A stretch of 64,000 nucleotides of DNA from Massilia sp. HP4 (lineage in GTDB: Bacteria; Pseudomonadota; Gammaproteobacteria; Burkholderiales; Burkholderiaceae_D). Location of the stretch: positions 1-64,000 of the forward strand of contig NZ_STGG01000012.1 of assembly GCF_005222695.1 (NCBI RefSeq), in the 5' to 3' direction. The stretch's first letter is position 1. The number at the start of each line of letters is the position of its first letter. Shown here piece by piece: positions 30,217 through 40,168 of the stretch. A model generated the notes under the pieces. The model was not told the DNA's origin, searched no databases, and saw only the letters and a program-made list of their open reading frames with translations. Made by a program: the position numbers and the translations under genes.

Positions 30217-30565
30217 GATGTGGCTGCCTACGATTGCGGCGAAAGCGCCGGCTTGAAACCACATGCTAAGGCCACTCGAGAGCGCACTCGTGGAAATCTT
30301 GTTAAAGAACGTAACAATCCCGCAAATAGCTCTCAGCAAGATTTCCCATTAAAAACTTCCTTATTCTCAGCGCATTACCCGGCACTCATGAAAGTCTTCT
30401 GAATTGCGCTGAACCGTCTCTTTAACGAGACGACTCGGCAAAAATTTACCTTTGTATTTACTTATTTGAATTGCGTCGTATTTTATTTCCATAACCCATT
30501 GCTAACATCAAATGACATCCGGATGACTGGGTGACATGACAAAACTCAACGCAGGGGGATACAGG
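30217..30565. other. AT-rich intergenic region before the second TonB receptor
   Basis: Clearly more AT-rich than its surroundings. It contains a small hairpin CGTCTC-TTTAAC-GAGACG (30415-30432) and TGAC direct repeats at 30513, 30524, 30532 and 30537, the first two 11 bp apart. The last repeats lie about 25 bp before the receptor start. The string GGATGAC...ATGACAAA also occurs before the other TonB receptor near 13115-13132. No convincing gene is seen. Confidence 0.5.
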
Positions 30566-32989
30566 ATGACGAAGAAAATGCTGCCGAAACGCGCCCTGCT
30601 GGCGTCGACACTCATGGCGGCGCTGGCGCCCGCAGGCGCCCAGCAGGTCGAAGACAATATGTCGCAAGTCGTGGTACTCGGCTCGCGCACCCAGGCCAAG
30701 ACCGCGCTCGATACCGCGGTCCCGGTGGGACTCATCAACAGCAAGGACATCCAGTCCGCTGGCACGCTCGAACTGGGCAAGGTGCTGCAAGACCTGGACC
30801 CCTCGTTCAACTTCACCTCTACTTTTGTAAGCGACGGCACCGACATCATCCGCCCCGCCACCCTGCGCGGCCTGGGCCCGGACCAGCTGCTGGTGCTCAT
30901 CAACGGCAAGCGCCGCCACCAGCAGGCCCTCGTCAATGTGCAGCAGACCATCGGCCGCGGCTCGGCCGGCACCGACATCAATGCGATCCCGCTGTCGGCG
31001 ATCCAGGCTATCGAAGTGCTGCGCGACGGCGCGGCGGCGCAGTACGGCTCGGACGCGATCGCGGGCGTGATCAACATCATCCTCAAGAAGGGCGCCGGCA
31101 ACGGCACCCTGAGCGCCAGCGCCGGCACCACCGACGAAGGCGACGGCGACACCTATTCGGCGAGCGCCAACCGCGGCTTCGCGCTGGGCGCGGACGGCGG
31201 CTACCTGAACCTGTCGGTCGAGGCAAGAAAGCGCGACGAGACCAATCGCGCCGGCCCGGACACCCTGCGCGTCGACCCGCCGCGCGTCACCCAGCGCCTG
31301 GGGGACAGCAATGCCAAGGACTACTACCTGTGGATGAACTCAGCCATCCCGACCGCCGGCGGCGAGCTGTATGCCTTCGGCGGCGCCTCCAAGCGCAAGG
31401 GCGATTCGGGCGGCTTCTTCCGCCCGGCCGAAGACTCGCGCAACGTGCCCCAGATCTATCCGAACGGCTTCCTGCCGAATATCGTGACCACCGTGCAGGA
31501 TGCCTCGCTCGCCGTCGGCTACCGCCACGACCTGCCGAACGGCTGGAACGCGGACGCCAGCGTCAACCACGGCCGCAGCCAGCTGCAATTCCACGAGCGG
31601 AACTCGATCAACGTCAGCTACTGGTACGAGAACGGTGAGTCGCCGACATCGGCCGACACCGGCACGCTCAAGTTCGAACAAACCACCTTCAACCTCGACT
31701 TCAAGGGACCGGTGAACGTGCTGGGCGGCGAACTGTTCGTCGCCGCCGGCTTCGAATGGCGGCGCGACAATTACGAGATCGAGGCCGGCGACCCGGTGTC
31801 CTACCAGTACGGCCGCACCAATAATCCGGCCATCATCATTCGCGACCAGAACGGCGGCATCGCGGCCTCCGGCATCCAGGGCTTCCCCGGCTACACGCCA
31901 GCCACCGCGGTCGATGAGGGGCGCCACAACACGGCCTATTACCTCGACCTCGAGCGCAAGTTCGGCGATAGCGTCACGCTCGGCGCCGCAGCGCGCCACG
32001 AGCGCTATTCGGACTTCGGCAACACCACCATCGGCAAACTGAGCCTGCGCTGGGACCCGAGCCGCACGATCGGCATCCGCGGCAGCGCCTCCACGGGCTT
32101 CCGGGCGCCGGGCGTGCAGCAGAAGTTCTACAGCTCGGTCTCGACCAACCTGAACGCGGCCGGCGTGCTGACCGAGACCCTCACCGCGCGCGAGGACAGC
32201 GCCGTCACGCGCGCCTTCGGCATCGCGCCGCTGCAGGAAGAAACCTCGAAGAGCGCCAGCATCGGCATGATCCTGCGCCCGACCCAGGGCTTCTCGCTGA
32301 CGGCCGACGTGTACCGCACCAGGATCGACGACCGCATCGTCTTCTCCAGCAATATCGCGCCGGAGTCCGGCGCCTGCGCGACGCCGGCCGCGTGCCCGAT
32401 CCGCGCCATCCTCGACCCGCTGCGCGTGGGCCAGGCCCAGTTCTTCACCAATGCGATCGACACCACCACCACCGGCTTCGACCTGGTGGCGCAGCAGACC
32501 ATCCGGGGCCAGGGCTCGACGCTGGTGCTGTCCGGCCAGCTGGGCTTCAACAAGACCGAGGTCGACGACCGCCACTCGCAGTCGCCGGTGCTCACCGGCG
32601 CCCAGCTGTTCGACGACGCACAGGTGACGCTGATCGAGCGCGGCCAGCCTCGCAAGCACCACGTGGTGTCGGCCGACTACACAACCGGGCCGTGGAACCT
32701 GACGGCGCGCGCCAACTACTTCGGCGAGGTGCAGGGACAAGGGTTCACGGCGCCCTTCGTGCAGACCTGGGAAGCGAAGTGGATCGTCGACCTGACCGGC
32801 CGCTACGCCTTCAACAAGAACCTGGCGCTGTCGGCGGGCGTGAACAACCTGTTCGACACCTATCCGACGCGCTGGGATCCGGTGCGCGCCGCGCCATTCC
32901 CGCAGATGGGGTTCACGCACTGCTGGGAGACCTGCCCGTTCGGGATGAACGGACGGTCGGCCTATGTGAAGGCGGACTACACCTTCTGA
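30566..32989 (+). CDS. TonB-dependent receptor
   Basis: Outer-membrane transporter, 807 residues. Basic N-terminus and signal peptide ending near LAPAGAQQ; candidate TonB box MSQVVVLGSRT; plug domain with RGLGPDQLLVLINGKRRH and EVLRDGAAAQYGSDAIAGVINIILK; barrel ending KADYTF. The plug motifs are those of receptors for siderophores, cobalamin or other small ligands, not of the DKNAAEAL branch. No linked transporter or enzyme gene shows its substrate. The start was chosen for the AGGGGGATACAGG ribosome site. Confidence 0.92.
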   Translation: MTKKMLPKRALLASTLMAALAPAGAQQVEDNMSQVVVLGSRTQAKTALDTAVPVGLINSKDIQSAGTLELGKVLQDLDPSFNFTSTFVSDGTDIIRPATLRGLGPDQLLVLINGKRRHQQALVNVQQTIGRGSAGTDINAIPLSAIQAIEVLRDGAAAQYGSDAIAGVINIILKKGAGNGTLSASAGTTDEGDGDTYSASANRGFALGADGGYLNLSVEARKRDETNRAGPDTLRVDPPRVTQRLGDSNAKDYYLWMNSAIPTAGGELYAFGGASKRKGDSGGFFRPAEDSRNVPQIYPNGFLPNIVTTVQDASLAVGYRHDLPNGWNADASVNHGRSQLQFHERNSINVSYWYENGESPTSADTGTLKFEQTTFNLDFKGPVNVLGGELFVAAGFEWRRDNYEIEAGDPVSYQYGRTNNPAIIIRDQNGGIAASGIQGFPGYTPATAVDEGRHNTAYYLDLERKFGDSVTLGAAARHERYSDFGNTTIGKLSLRWDPSRTIGIRGSASTGFRAPGVQQKFYSSVSTNLNAAGVLTETLTAREDSAVTRAFGIAPLQEETSKSASIGMILRPTQGFSLTADVYRTRIDDRIVFSSNIAPESGACATPAACPIRAILDPLRVGQAQFFTNAIDTTTTGFDLVAQQTIRGQGSTLVLSGQLGFNKTEVDDRHSQSPVLTGAQLFDDAQVTLIERGQPRKHHVVSADYTTGPWNLTARANYFGEVQGQGFTAPFVQTWEAKWIVDLTGRYAFNKNLALSAGVNNLFDTYPTRWDPVRAAPFPQMGFTHCWETCPFGMNGRSAYVKADYTF

Positions 32990-33002
32990 CGCGCGCGACC
33001 GG

Positions 33003-33023
33003 GAGCGCCGGTCAGCGGCGCTC
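33003..33023. repeat. hairpin between two convergent genes
   Basis: GAGCGCCG-GTCAG-CGGCGCTC, an 8-bp GC-rich stem where the receptor gene and the long minus-strand operon meet. It could slow transcription from both sides, but there is no T-run. It overlaps the stop codon of the minus-strand gene. Confidence 0.35.
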
Positions 33024-34547
33024 TCGCCACCACAGCAGCAGCATCGCGGCGGCGAAGGCCAGCGCGAACGGCCAGGCCGGCATGGGGCGGGTAGGCCCGT
33101 CCTGCGGCGCCAGCGGCGTGCGCGCGGCATAGCGCGCCGTGGCGTCGCGCTTCTGCGTGGCCTGCCATTGCGGCCAGTCGGTCGCGGCGTACACGTAGAC
33201 GGCGTGCGTGCCGGCCTTGCTGTCGCTCATTTCCAGCCAGCCGGATTGGCGCGGCCATAGCGCCACGCAAGAGGCATCGGTGCGGTCGGCGCGGGCCTGC
33301 CATTGCATCGATTGCTTCAGGGTCGGGAAAGCGACTTCGCCACTCACGCCGCGTGCGCAGACTTCCAGGCGCCGGCCGGGCAACGGCATCTCGCCGGCGG
33401 CCAGCCATTCGGTTTCCTGGCGGCGTTCGACGCCGACGCGGTCGAGCACACCCTGCCACCACAGTGCCAGCGCGCGGGGCTCGGCGATCGCGTGGCGGTG
33501 CCATTCGCTCACGCCCAGCCAGGCGATGCGGCCTTTTTGCCAGTCGCGAGTCCAGACCATCTCGTCCGATCCAACCCAGGGGCCGGCCTCGCGCGCCGCC
33601 GGCAGCAGCGGCGCCAGCGGCATCTTCAACCGTCCATCGAGCGTGCCGCCCAGCGGCTGCACGCGCAGCGGCAACTGAAGGGTGCGCGACCAGATGCCCG
33701 GATCGTTCGCATTCCCACCCAGCACCAGCAGCGGCATGCCGTCGGCCACGCGTTTCAGCAGTGCCGCGCGTTCGCCGGCGCCCATGCGTTCGAACCTGGC
33801 GGCGTCGATCACCATCAGGTTCGGCGCCGTCATGGCTTCGCGCGGCGCCTCGGTGCGCGTAAGATCGCGGCCCAGCGTGACTTGCCAGTCGAGCAAGGCG
33901 CCGCTGCCGGCCAGCAGGTCGTTCAACACGCGCAGGTCGAACGATGGCGCGCCGAAGCGGCCCACGACCTGCAGCAGCGCCGGCTCGTGCACGGTGAACG
34001 GGACCGGGCCTTCGGCGAGCACCTTGTCGCCGGCGCCCAGTAGGCGCGCCTTGAGCACCACGCGTTCGGCCACCGGCGGCATCCATTCGACGGCGAGATC
34101 GCCCGCACCGCTCACCTGCGCGATGCGCTGGCCGTTCTCGGCCAGCAGTTCCAGGCGGGCCTCGGATTTGTCTTCTCGCTCGGCGCGCAAGGTGAACGGG
34201 CGGCCCAGCGCCACCTGGCTCGGGAACACGAGACGCAAGGCGCCGCCCTTTGGCGCTGCCCAGTCCAGCGGCAGGGCCGGCAAATCGTTCCATGCGGCGG
34301 CGCGCAGGCCATCGCCTTGCAGGCTGAAGGCGTTGACGCCCTCGAGCGATAGCGGCGGCGCGGCCGGGTCGATCGCCAGGGTGCGGCCGGCCTCGCCTGG
34401 CACGCGCCAGTCGGCAGCGAACAGGCCCAGGGCGATGGCCGCGACGCTGATGAGCAATGCGTCCAGCCACTGGCGGCGGCGCAGATACAGTACGGCGCTG
34501 ACGATGCCGGCCAGGGCGATGGCGGCAATGATGATGGTCTGGCTCAT
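33012..34547 (-). CDS. membrane protein with large extracytoplasmic domain, last gene of MoxR operon
   Basis: 511 residues. Two N-terminal helices (IIIAAIALAGIVSAVLYL, WLDALLISVAAIALGLFAA) and one C-terminal helix (PFALAFAAAMLLLWW) bracket a periplasmic region of about 430 residues. A middle part (PNLMVIDAARFERMGAGERA, MPLLVLGGNANDPGIW) looks like the glutamine-amidotransferase-like fold often found in membrane proteins of MoxR/BatA clusters, without a visible catalytic Cys. Starts inside the stop of the gene before it (ATGA). Function unknown. Confidence 0.8.
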   Translation of the reverse strand: MSQTIIIAAIALAGIVSAVLYLRRRQWLDALLISVAAIALGLFAADWRVPGEAGRTLAIDPAAPPLSLEGVNAFSLQGDGLRAAAWNDLPALPLDWAAPKGGALRLVFPSQVALGRPFTLRAEREDKSEARLELLAENGQRIAQVSGAGDLAVEWMPPVAERVVLKARLLGAGDKVLAEGPVPFTVHEPALLQVVGRFGAPSFDLRVLNDLLAGSGALLDWQVTLGRDLTRTEAPREAMTAPNLMVIDAARFERMGAGERAALLKRVADGMPLLVLGGNANDPGIWSRTLQLPLRVQPLGGTLDGRLKMPLAPLLPAAREAGPWVGSDEMVWTRDWQKGRIAWLGVSEWHRHAIAEPRALALWWQGVLDRVGVERRQETEWLAAGEMPLPGRRLEVCARGVSGEVAFPTLKQSMQWQARADRTDASCVALWPRQSGWLEMSDSKAGTHAVYVYAATDWPQWQATQKRDATARYAARTPLAPQDGPTRPMPAWPFALAFAAAMLLLWWRERR

Positions 34548-36652
34548 GGCTTGGCGGCCTCGCGCCAGTGGCGCGCGAACGCGGTGTCGACGGTCGATGT
34601 CGCCTGCAGCAGCACCTGGCCCTCGCCGGCGCCGCTGCGCAGCCAGGCGCGCAACACCGGGCGGCAGGCGATGCAGCCGTCGGCCACGTCCTGGATCGCA
34701 CGCTGGGCGGCCAGGCGCTGTTCGTCGTCCTTGAGGCGGGTGCGGACCCAGTCGTTGGCGGTGCGCATCCACAGGGCCGGTAGCCCGGCGTCGCCCGACA
34801 GCGCTCCCACCAGCGCGCGCAGTTCTTCAGGCAGCGGTGCATCCTGGCCGGCCTGCTCGCGGCGGTAGCTGGCGGCGCCCGCCATTTCGCCCGTCATGCG
34901 CTTTTCTTCCTTGATCGGCGGCGGCGTGAACGCCGTCTTGTGCAGGTAGATGCGTTCGGCCTGCTGCAATTGCTTGATCGCTTCCAGCGCCACATGCTCG
35001 GGCGGCAGCGCCGTCCTGGGCGAGATGGCGCGCAGCGATTTCTCGGCATCCCACATCGCCACCAGCGCCCTGCGCAGCACCTTCTTGGTGCCTTCGTCGT
35101 ACATGGTCGCGTTCTCGGCCTCGTCGTGGGCGTGGCCATAGGTTTCGAGGATGTGCTGGGTCTCGTTGACGATGGCGCTCTTGCGCGTGTTCGGGCTGCC
35201 GTGGTCGTGACCGTGGCCTTCTTCATGCGGATGTTCGCCAGGGCCGTGGTCGTGGCCTTCGTGGCTGTCGTGGTCCTCGTGATCGTCCTGCTTCCGCGCG
35301 CCGCCGGTGCCGGTGCCGGAACCGGCGTTATCGGCGAACAGGGTCGACTCCTCGCCCAGGAACTGGCCGTAGCGGCGGCGCAGCTGCGCCTGGTCGTTGG
35401 CGATGCGCTCGCTGCGGTCGCGCACGTCGTCGGCCGCCATCTTCGTGCCGCGCATGTCGGCGATGAGCTGCTCGGTGTCGATGATGATCTGGCGCTGGCT
35501 GCGCAGCGAGGCCGGCTTGACCAGCGACGGCATTGCCGCGCTCTCTTCTTCCGCTTCCTGCTCGGGGGCCGGCCGGCGTACGGTGTAGGTGGGCGACTGC
35601 ACGGTCTGGGGACGGCCGGCGTTGTCGGTGGCGCGCACGAAGAAATACAGCTCGTCGCCGGGCTCCAGCTCCAGCTCGGCCAGGGACCATTGCTTCGACC
35701 AGTTGCGCTGCTTCGGATCGTTTGACGCCGGTAGCGGCATCTCGCGGTCGGTGAATTTCACGTTTTCGCCGCTGCCGCGCGCCAGGGTCATATGCAGGGT
35801 GGCGCGCCGGATCGCGTAGTCGTCGCGGATCTGGATCGCCATTGCGGTGCCGGTCGCGTTCTCGCGCAGGTCCTGGATCATCTGGGTGGGAGCCGCGATC
35901 GTGATCTCGGGCGGCTGGTCGGGGATCACGCGCAAGGTGTGACGTTCCCCGCGCCAGCGCCACACCACCGATTCGGTGGCGGTCCAGCGCGCGCATTCCC
36001 GGCCTGGCTCCAGCACCTGGCCGTTGCCCAGTTCGATCTTGTTGTCGCCTGCCGTGCCATCCTTCAGGCACCAGCTGACGACGGTCTGTTCCGGCACCTG
36101 CAGGTCGCGCGGCGCCGATTCGGATGGCTTGATGCCGGTATAGGCCGGCGGCGCCAGCCTGATGTTCAGCCCAGCCAGCGTCGCCGCAGTCGCGCTGCCG
36201 ACCGGGCTCGGCGCCACAGGGGCCGAGCCATCCGACGGCCTGGTGGTCGCATACCACACCATCCCCGCCAGCACGGCGCTGACCAGGATGATCGGATAGC
36301 CGCTCGAAACGTGGCGCGCGACGATCTGGCGCAGCTGGGCCGGCGAGATGACGGCGTCCAGGCGGTCGAACAGGCGCTGCTGCTGCAGGCGCGCGATCGG
36401 GGAATCGGCCGCCTCGAGCAGGGCCGCGCTGTCCTCCATCTCGGGCACGGCGCCGTCCAGCCAGGCGGTCCACTCGAAGGTGACGCGGCGACGCAGCTTG
36501 ACCCAGTCCAGCGCGCACCAGCCGGCCCAGGCCAACAGGCCTGGCCCCGAGGGAATCGCCAGCCACGGCAAGGCCCCGCCTATCCACAGCGGCAGGCGGC
36601 GCAGCTGGGCTGCGCGCCAAACCCGTTTGGTGATCTCAACGCCTCCGTGCAT
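34544..36652 (-). CDS. DUF4175-like membrane protein with histidine-rich loop
   Basis: 702 residues. Hydrophobic segments at about 20-45 and 115-135 anchor it; the rest is extracytoplasmic, with beta-rich repeats (APPAYTG, PPEITIAAPTQMIQDLREN, IQIRDDYAIRRATLHMTL) and a helical C-terminal half, as in DUF4175-type proteins of MoxR clusters. Residues about 454-482 are packed with His, Asp and Glu (DHEDHDSHEGHDHGPGEH...), a probable metal-binding loop. A CIAC motif lies near the C-terminus. Its start overlaps the end of the BatA-like gene by 17 bp. Confidence 0.75.
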   Translation of the reverse strand: MHGGVEITKRVWRAAQLRRLPLWIGGALPWLAIPSGPGLLAWAGWCALDWVKLRRRVTFEWTAWLDGAVPEMEDSAALLEAADSPIARLQQQRLFDRLDAVISPAQLRQIVARHVSSGYPIILVSAVLAGMVWYATTRPSDGSAPVAPSPVGSATAATLAGLNIRLAPPAYTGIKPSESAPRDLQVPEQTVVSWCLKDGTAGDNKIELGNGQVLEPGRECARWTATESVVWRWRGERHTLRVIPDQPPEITIAAPTQMIQDLRENATGTAMAIQIRDDYAIRRATLHMTLARGSGENVKFTDREMPLPASNDPKQRNWSKQWSLAELELEPGDELYFFVRATDNAGRPQTVQSPTYTVRRPAPEQEAEEESAAMPSLVKPASLRSQRQIIIDTEQLIADMRGTKMAADDVRDRSERIANDQAQLRRRYGQFLGEESTLFADNAGSGTGTGGARKQDDHEDHDSHEGHDHGPGEHPHEEGHGHDHGSPNTRKSAIVNETQHILETYGHAHDEAENATMYDEGTKKVLRRALVAMWDAEKSLRAISPRTALPPEHVALEAIKQLQQAERIYLHKTAFTPPPIKEEKRMTGEMAGAASYRREQAGQDAPLPEELRALVGALSGDAGLPALWMRTANDWVRTRLKDDEQRLAAQRAIQDVADGCIACRPVLRAWLRSGAGEGQVLLQATSTVDTAFARHWREAAKP

Positions 36653-37619
36653 GCGTGAGACTCCTTTCCAAGACAAATAATGCAGCCAGGACGGCCAGCA
36701 GGATGCCGCGCAGCGCGCCGCCCGGCGCCGGCGCATTGGCGCCCGGGCTGGCCGCGAACACCTGCGGCGCCATCGTGAACGGACGCGGGCCGACGTGCAG
36801 CTGCTGCCAGCTGTCGAGCAGCGCCCGCGCGGCTTCAGGGTTTTGCGGGGGCCAGTCGGCATGATGCCACAGGCGGCCGCGCCCGTTGTCGGCATAGCGC
36901 AGGCCATCCAGGTTGCGCGCCTTGGCCAGTTCGGGGAAGGCTGACGGATTAGTCACCCACCACAACCCAGCGCGCAGCGAGGTCGGCGGCGCTTCGGCAC
37001 GGTCCCACACGATCAGTGTCGTGCCAGCGCCCGGCGTGTCGTCGATGACGATCTTTTCCGGGCCACCCTGGGCGGCAAACATGCGGCGCCACTCGCCGGC
37101 GCGCTCGCTGGCAATATATACGTGACGTTCTGCCTCGGCGGGCGCCGCGGCCTGGGTGCGCACCTCGACCTGCCGGCCGAACACGGGCTTTGCTGCCGGC
37201 ATCGGCACATCGCCCAGCACCAGCAGCCGCGCCTCCGAACGCCATTCGCGTTCGTGCGTACGCACCCAGCCCAGCGCTTGCGCTGCGGGCAGCGTCACGC
37301 GCTCGGCATTCGCCAGGCCGGCCTCCTTGGCCTGGCTTTCAACCCAGGACGGATCGGCGCCTTGGGTGACGACCACGGTATCGCCGCGCCACGGATAGAC
37401 CGGATCGGCCAGCCAGGCGATGAGCGCCACGAGCATCAGGCAGCGCACCAGCAACAGGAGCGGATCGCTCCAGCGCCAGACGCGGGTCTGGCGCGGCTCG
37501 GTGCGCGGCAGGAAGCGCGCGGTCGCCATCGGCGCCGCCTTGTTCTGCACGCGCTTCTTGCGGTGCCACCAGACCGGCAGCAGCAGGATCGGCAGTGCGA
37601 ACCACCATAAAGCGTTCAT
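36636..37619 (-). CDS. BatA-like membrane protein (aerotolerance N-terminal domain)
   Basis: 327 residues. The N-terminal pattern LWWFALPILLLPVWWHRKKR and the second helix RWSDPLLLLVRCLMLVALIAWLADP match the BatA/aerotolerance N-terminal domain; a third helix lies at the C-terminus (RGILLAVLAALFVLERSL). The metal-binding vWA domain that BatA carries between helices is not recognisable, so this is a relative and not BatA itself. Follows DUF58 by 3 bp. Confidence 0.82.
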   Translation of the reverse strand: MNALWWFALPILLLPVWWHRKKRVQNKAAPMATARFLPRTEPRQTRVWRWSDPLLLLVRCLMLVALIAWLADPVYPWRGDTVVVTQGADPSWVESQAKEAGLANAERVTLPAAQALGWVRTHEREWRSEARLLVLGDVPMPAAKPVFGRQVEVRTQAAAPAEAERHVYIASERAGEWRRMFAAQGGPEKIVIDDTPGAGTTLIVWDRAEAPPTSLRAGLWWVTNPSAFPELAKARNLDGLRYADNGRGRLWHHADWPPQNPEAARALLDSWQQLHVGPRPFTMAPQVFAASPGANAPAPGGALRGILLAVLAALFVLERSLTHARRR

Positions 37620-37622
37620 GAT

Positions 37623-38507
37623 TTACCTTCCGGGCCGCCGCAGCCAGCGCCGCAGCACCTCGATCGGCGACTGCTCGATCGCGGCCAGGGTCAGCGGCAT
37701 ATCGTTCTTGCGGCACTGGGCCGTGACCGCGCCGAAGTGTGCCTCGCGGTTGCGGCGGTAGCCCTCTTTCAAGTCTGCCCCGAAACGGAACACGCCCTCT
37801 TCGCGCTCCGGATCGCGGTAGGCCAGGTCGCTTGAGAAGCTGGCGTCGACCTCGGCCTGGGTCTGCAGGCCCAGCACACGCACGTCGTGGCGCATCTGGC
37901 GCAGGCGGGTCAGGGCGATCGACAGCGGCGATGGCCAGTCGAGCAGGTCGCTGGCCGCATAGATCGTGCTCGGCGACTGGGCGAAGTGCAGGCTGGCCTT
38001 CAGGGTGGCGGCATCGGGCAGGCTGCCTGCGGGCTCGGCGCGCTGGAGCTGGGCCAGCACACGCTGCAGGTGACGCGGACCGCGCGAGGCCTCGGTGAAC
38101 GCCACCCTGCCGTCACCGAGCACCACCAGGCCGAAGGCATCGCCCTGGCGCTGGGCGATCGCGGCGACGCAGCCGAGCAGCATGCGCGCATAAGCCAGTT
38201 TATCCAGGCCTTCGACGCTGCGGCTCGGTTCAGCCATCGAGGCGCTGGCGTCCAGCACCAGCCAGACCGCGACATGGCTGTCGCGCTCGGCCTCGCGCAC
38301 GAAATAACGGTCGGCGCGCGCCGCCAGCTTCCAGTCGACACGGCGCCACTCGTCGCCGGGAACGTAGGCACGGTATTCGGAGAATTCGACCCCGGCCCCG
38401 CGCTCCCGTCCGGCGTGGATGCCATGACCGAGACCGGCCAGCACGTGACGGATCACGAGGTCGAGCTTCCTTGTGTGCGCGATCAGCGCGGTATTTGCAA
38501 GCGACAT
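37623..38507 (-). CDS. DUF58 domain protein (vWA-like fold)
   Basis: 294 residues, cytoplasmic. The DUF58 signature is clear: GIHAGRERGAGVEFSEYRAYVPGDEWRRVDWKLAARAD-type region at residues 28-65 with R-x-Y-x-P-G-D and R-x-x-D-W-K, then VWLVLDASASM, a MIDAS-like D-x-S-x-S motif. DUF58 proteins are constant partners of MoxR ATPases and probably act as their adaptor or substrate-binding unit. Lies 14 bp after moxR. Confidence 0.93.
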   Translation of the reverse strand: MSLANTALIAHTRKLDLVIRHVLAGLGHGIHAGRERGAGVEFSEYRAYVPGDEWRRVDWKLAARADRYFVREAERDSHVAVWLVLDASASMAEPSRSVEGLDKLAYARMLLGCVAAIAQRQGDAFGLVVLGDGRVAFTEASRGPRHLQRVLAQLQRAEPAGSLPDAATLKASLHFAQSPSTIYAASDLLDWPSPLSIALTRLRQMRHDVRVLGLQTQAEVDASFSSDLAYRDPEREEGVFRFGADLKEGYRRNREAHFGAVTAQCRKNDMPLTLAAIEQSPIEVLRRWLRRPGR

Positions 38508-38521
38508 CGAAGCAGCGGCGG

Positions 38522-39526
<1,005 letters not shown>

Positions 39527-39529
39527 TGG

Positions 39530-40153
39530 TCATGCTCCCAACGCATATTGAATGATGTTCACCGCAAAGCGGGTATTGTCGACCGCCAGGAAACGCTTGT
39601 TGCGAAAGTCGTAATCCCACTCGCAGCCATAGTCCTTGTTCGAGTACAGCACGCGGATGCGCCCACCGATCTCGATCGCCTTCAGGTACTCGTGCACCAG
39701 GTCGTCGCCCCAGCCATTGAGTTCCATCGACGTCGTCGGCGGCCCGTCCTCGAACTTGAAGAAGCACGAGTACAGCGGATGGTTGTTCGGGATCTTCTTG
39801 AGCGCATGCAGCCCGAAGATCTTCGCCATCTCGGCTTCGAACGACTTGGCGAACAGGCCGTCGATATCGTGGTTGCAGTCGTCCACGAACACGAAGCCGC
39901 CGCCGCGCACGTACTTCTCGAAATTGCTCCGTTCCGCCGGGGTGAACTGCACCAGCTTGTGGCCGGCCAGGTAGCAGAACGGCGCCTGCAGCATCTTCGG
40001 ATCCGACAGGGCCACCATGCGCTCGGTCGTATCGACCCGCAACGTGGTGTACTCCACCAGGGAGTTCAGCACGTTGCTGGGCATGCGGACATCCACGTCC
40101 CAGTTGCCCGATTCATACATCAGGCGTGTGAAGTAGAAGTCGAAACTCGCCAT
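39530..40153 (-). CDS. DUF4159 domain protein
   Basis: 207 residues without signal peptide. Segments FYFTRLMYESGNWDVD, FVFVDDCNHDIDG and HPLYSCFFKFEDGPP fit DUF4159, a glutamine-amidotransferase-like fold found next to MoxR and TldD genes. A short AVDNTRFAVNIIQYAL end is also typical. Its place exactly between the TldD/PmbA genes and moxR, 15 and 3 bp from its neighbours, ties the two halves of the operon together. Confidence 0.85.
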   Translation of the reverse strand: MASFDFYFTRLMYESGNWDVDVRMPSNVLNSLVEYTTLRVDTTERMVALSDPKMLQAPFCYLAGHKLVQFTPAERSNFEKYVRGGGFVFVDDCNHDIDGLFAKSFEAEMAKIFGLHALKKIPNNHPLYSCFFKFEDGPPTTSMELNGWGDDLVHEYLKAIEIGGRIRVLYSNKDYGCEWDYDFRNKRFLAVDNTRFAVNIIQYALGA

Positions 40154-40168
40154 CTAATCGCCCAACCG

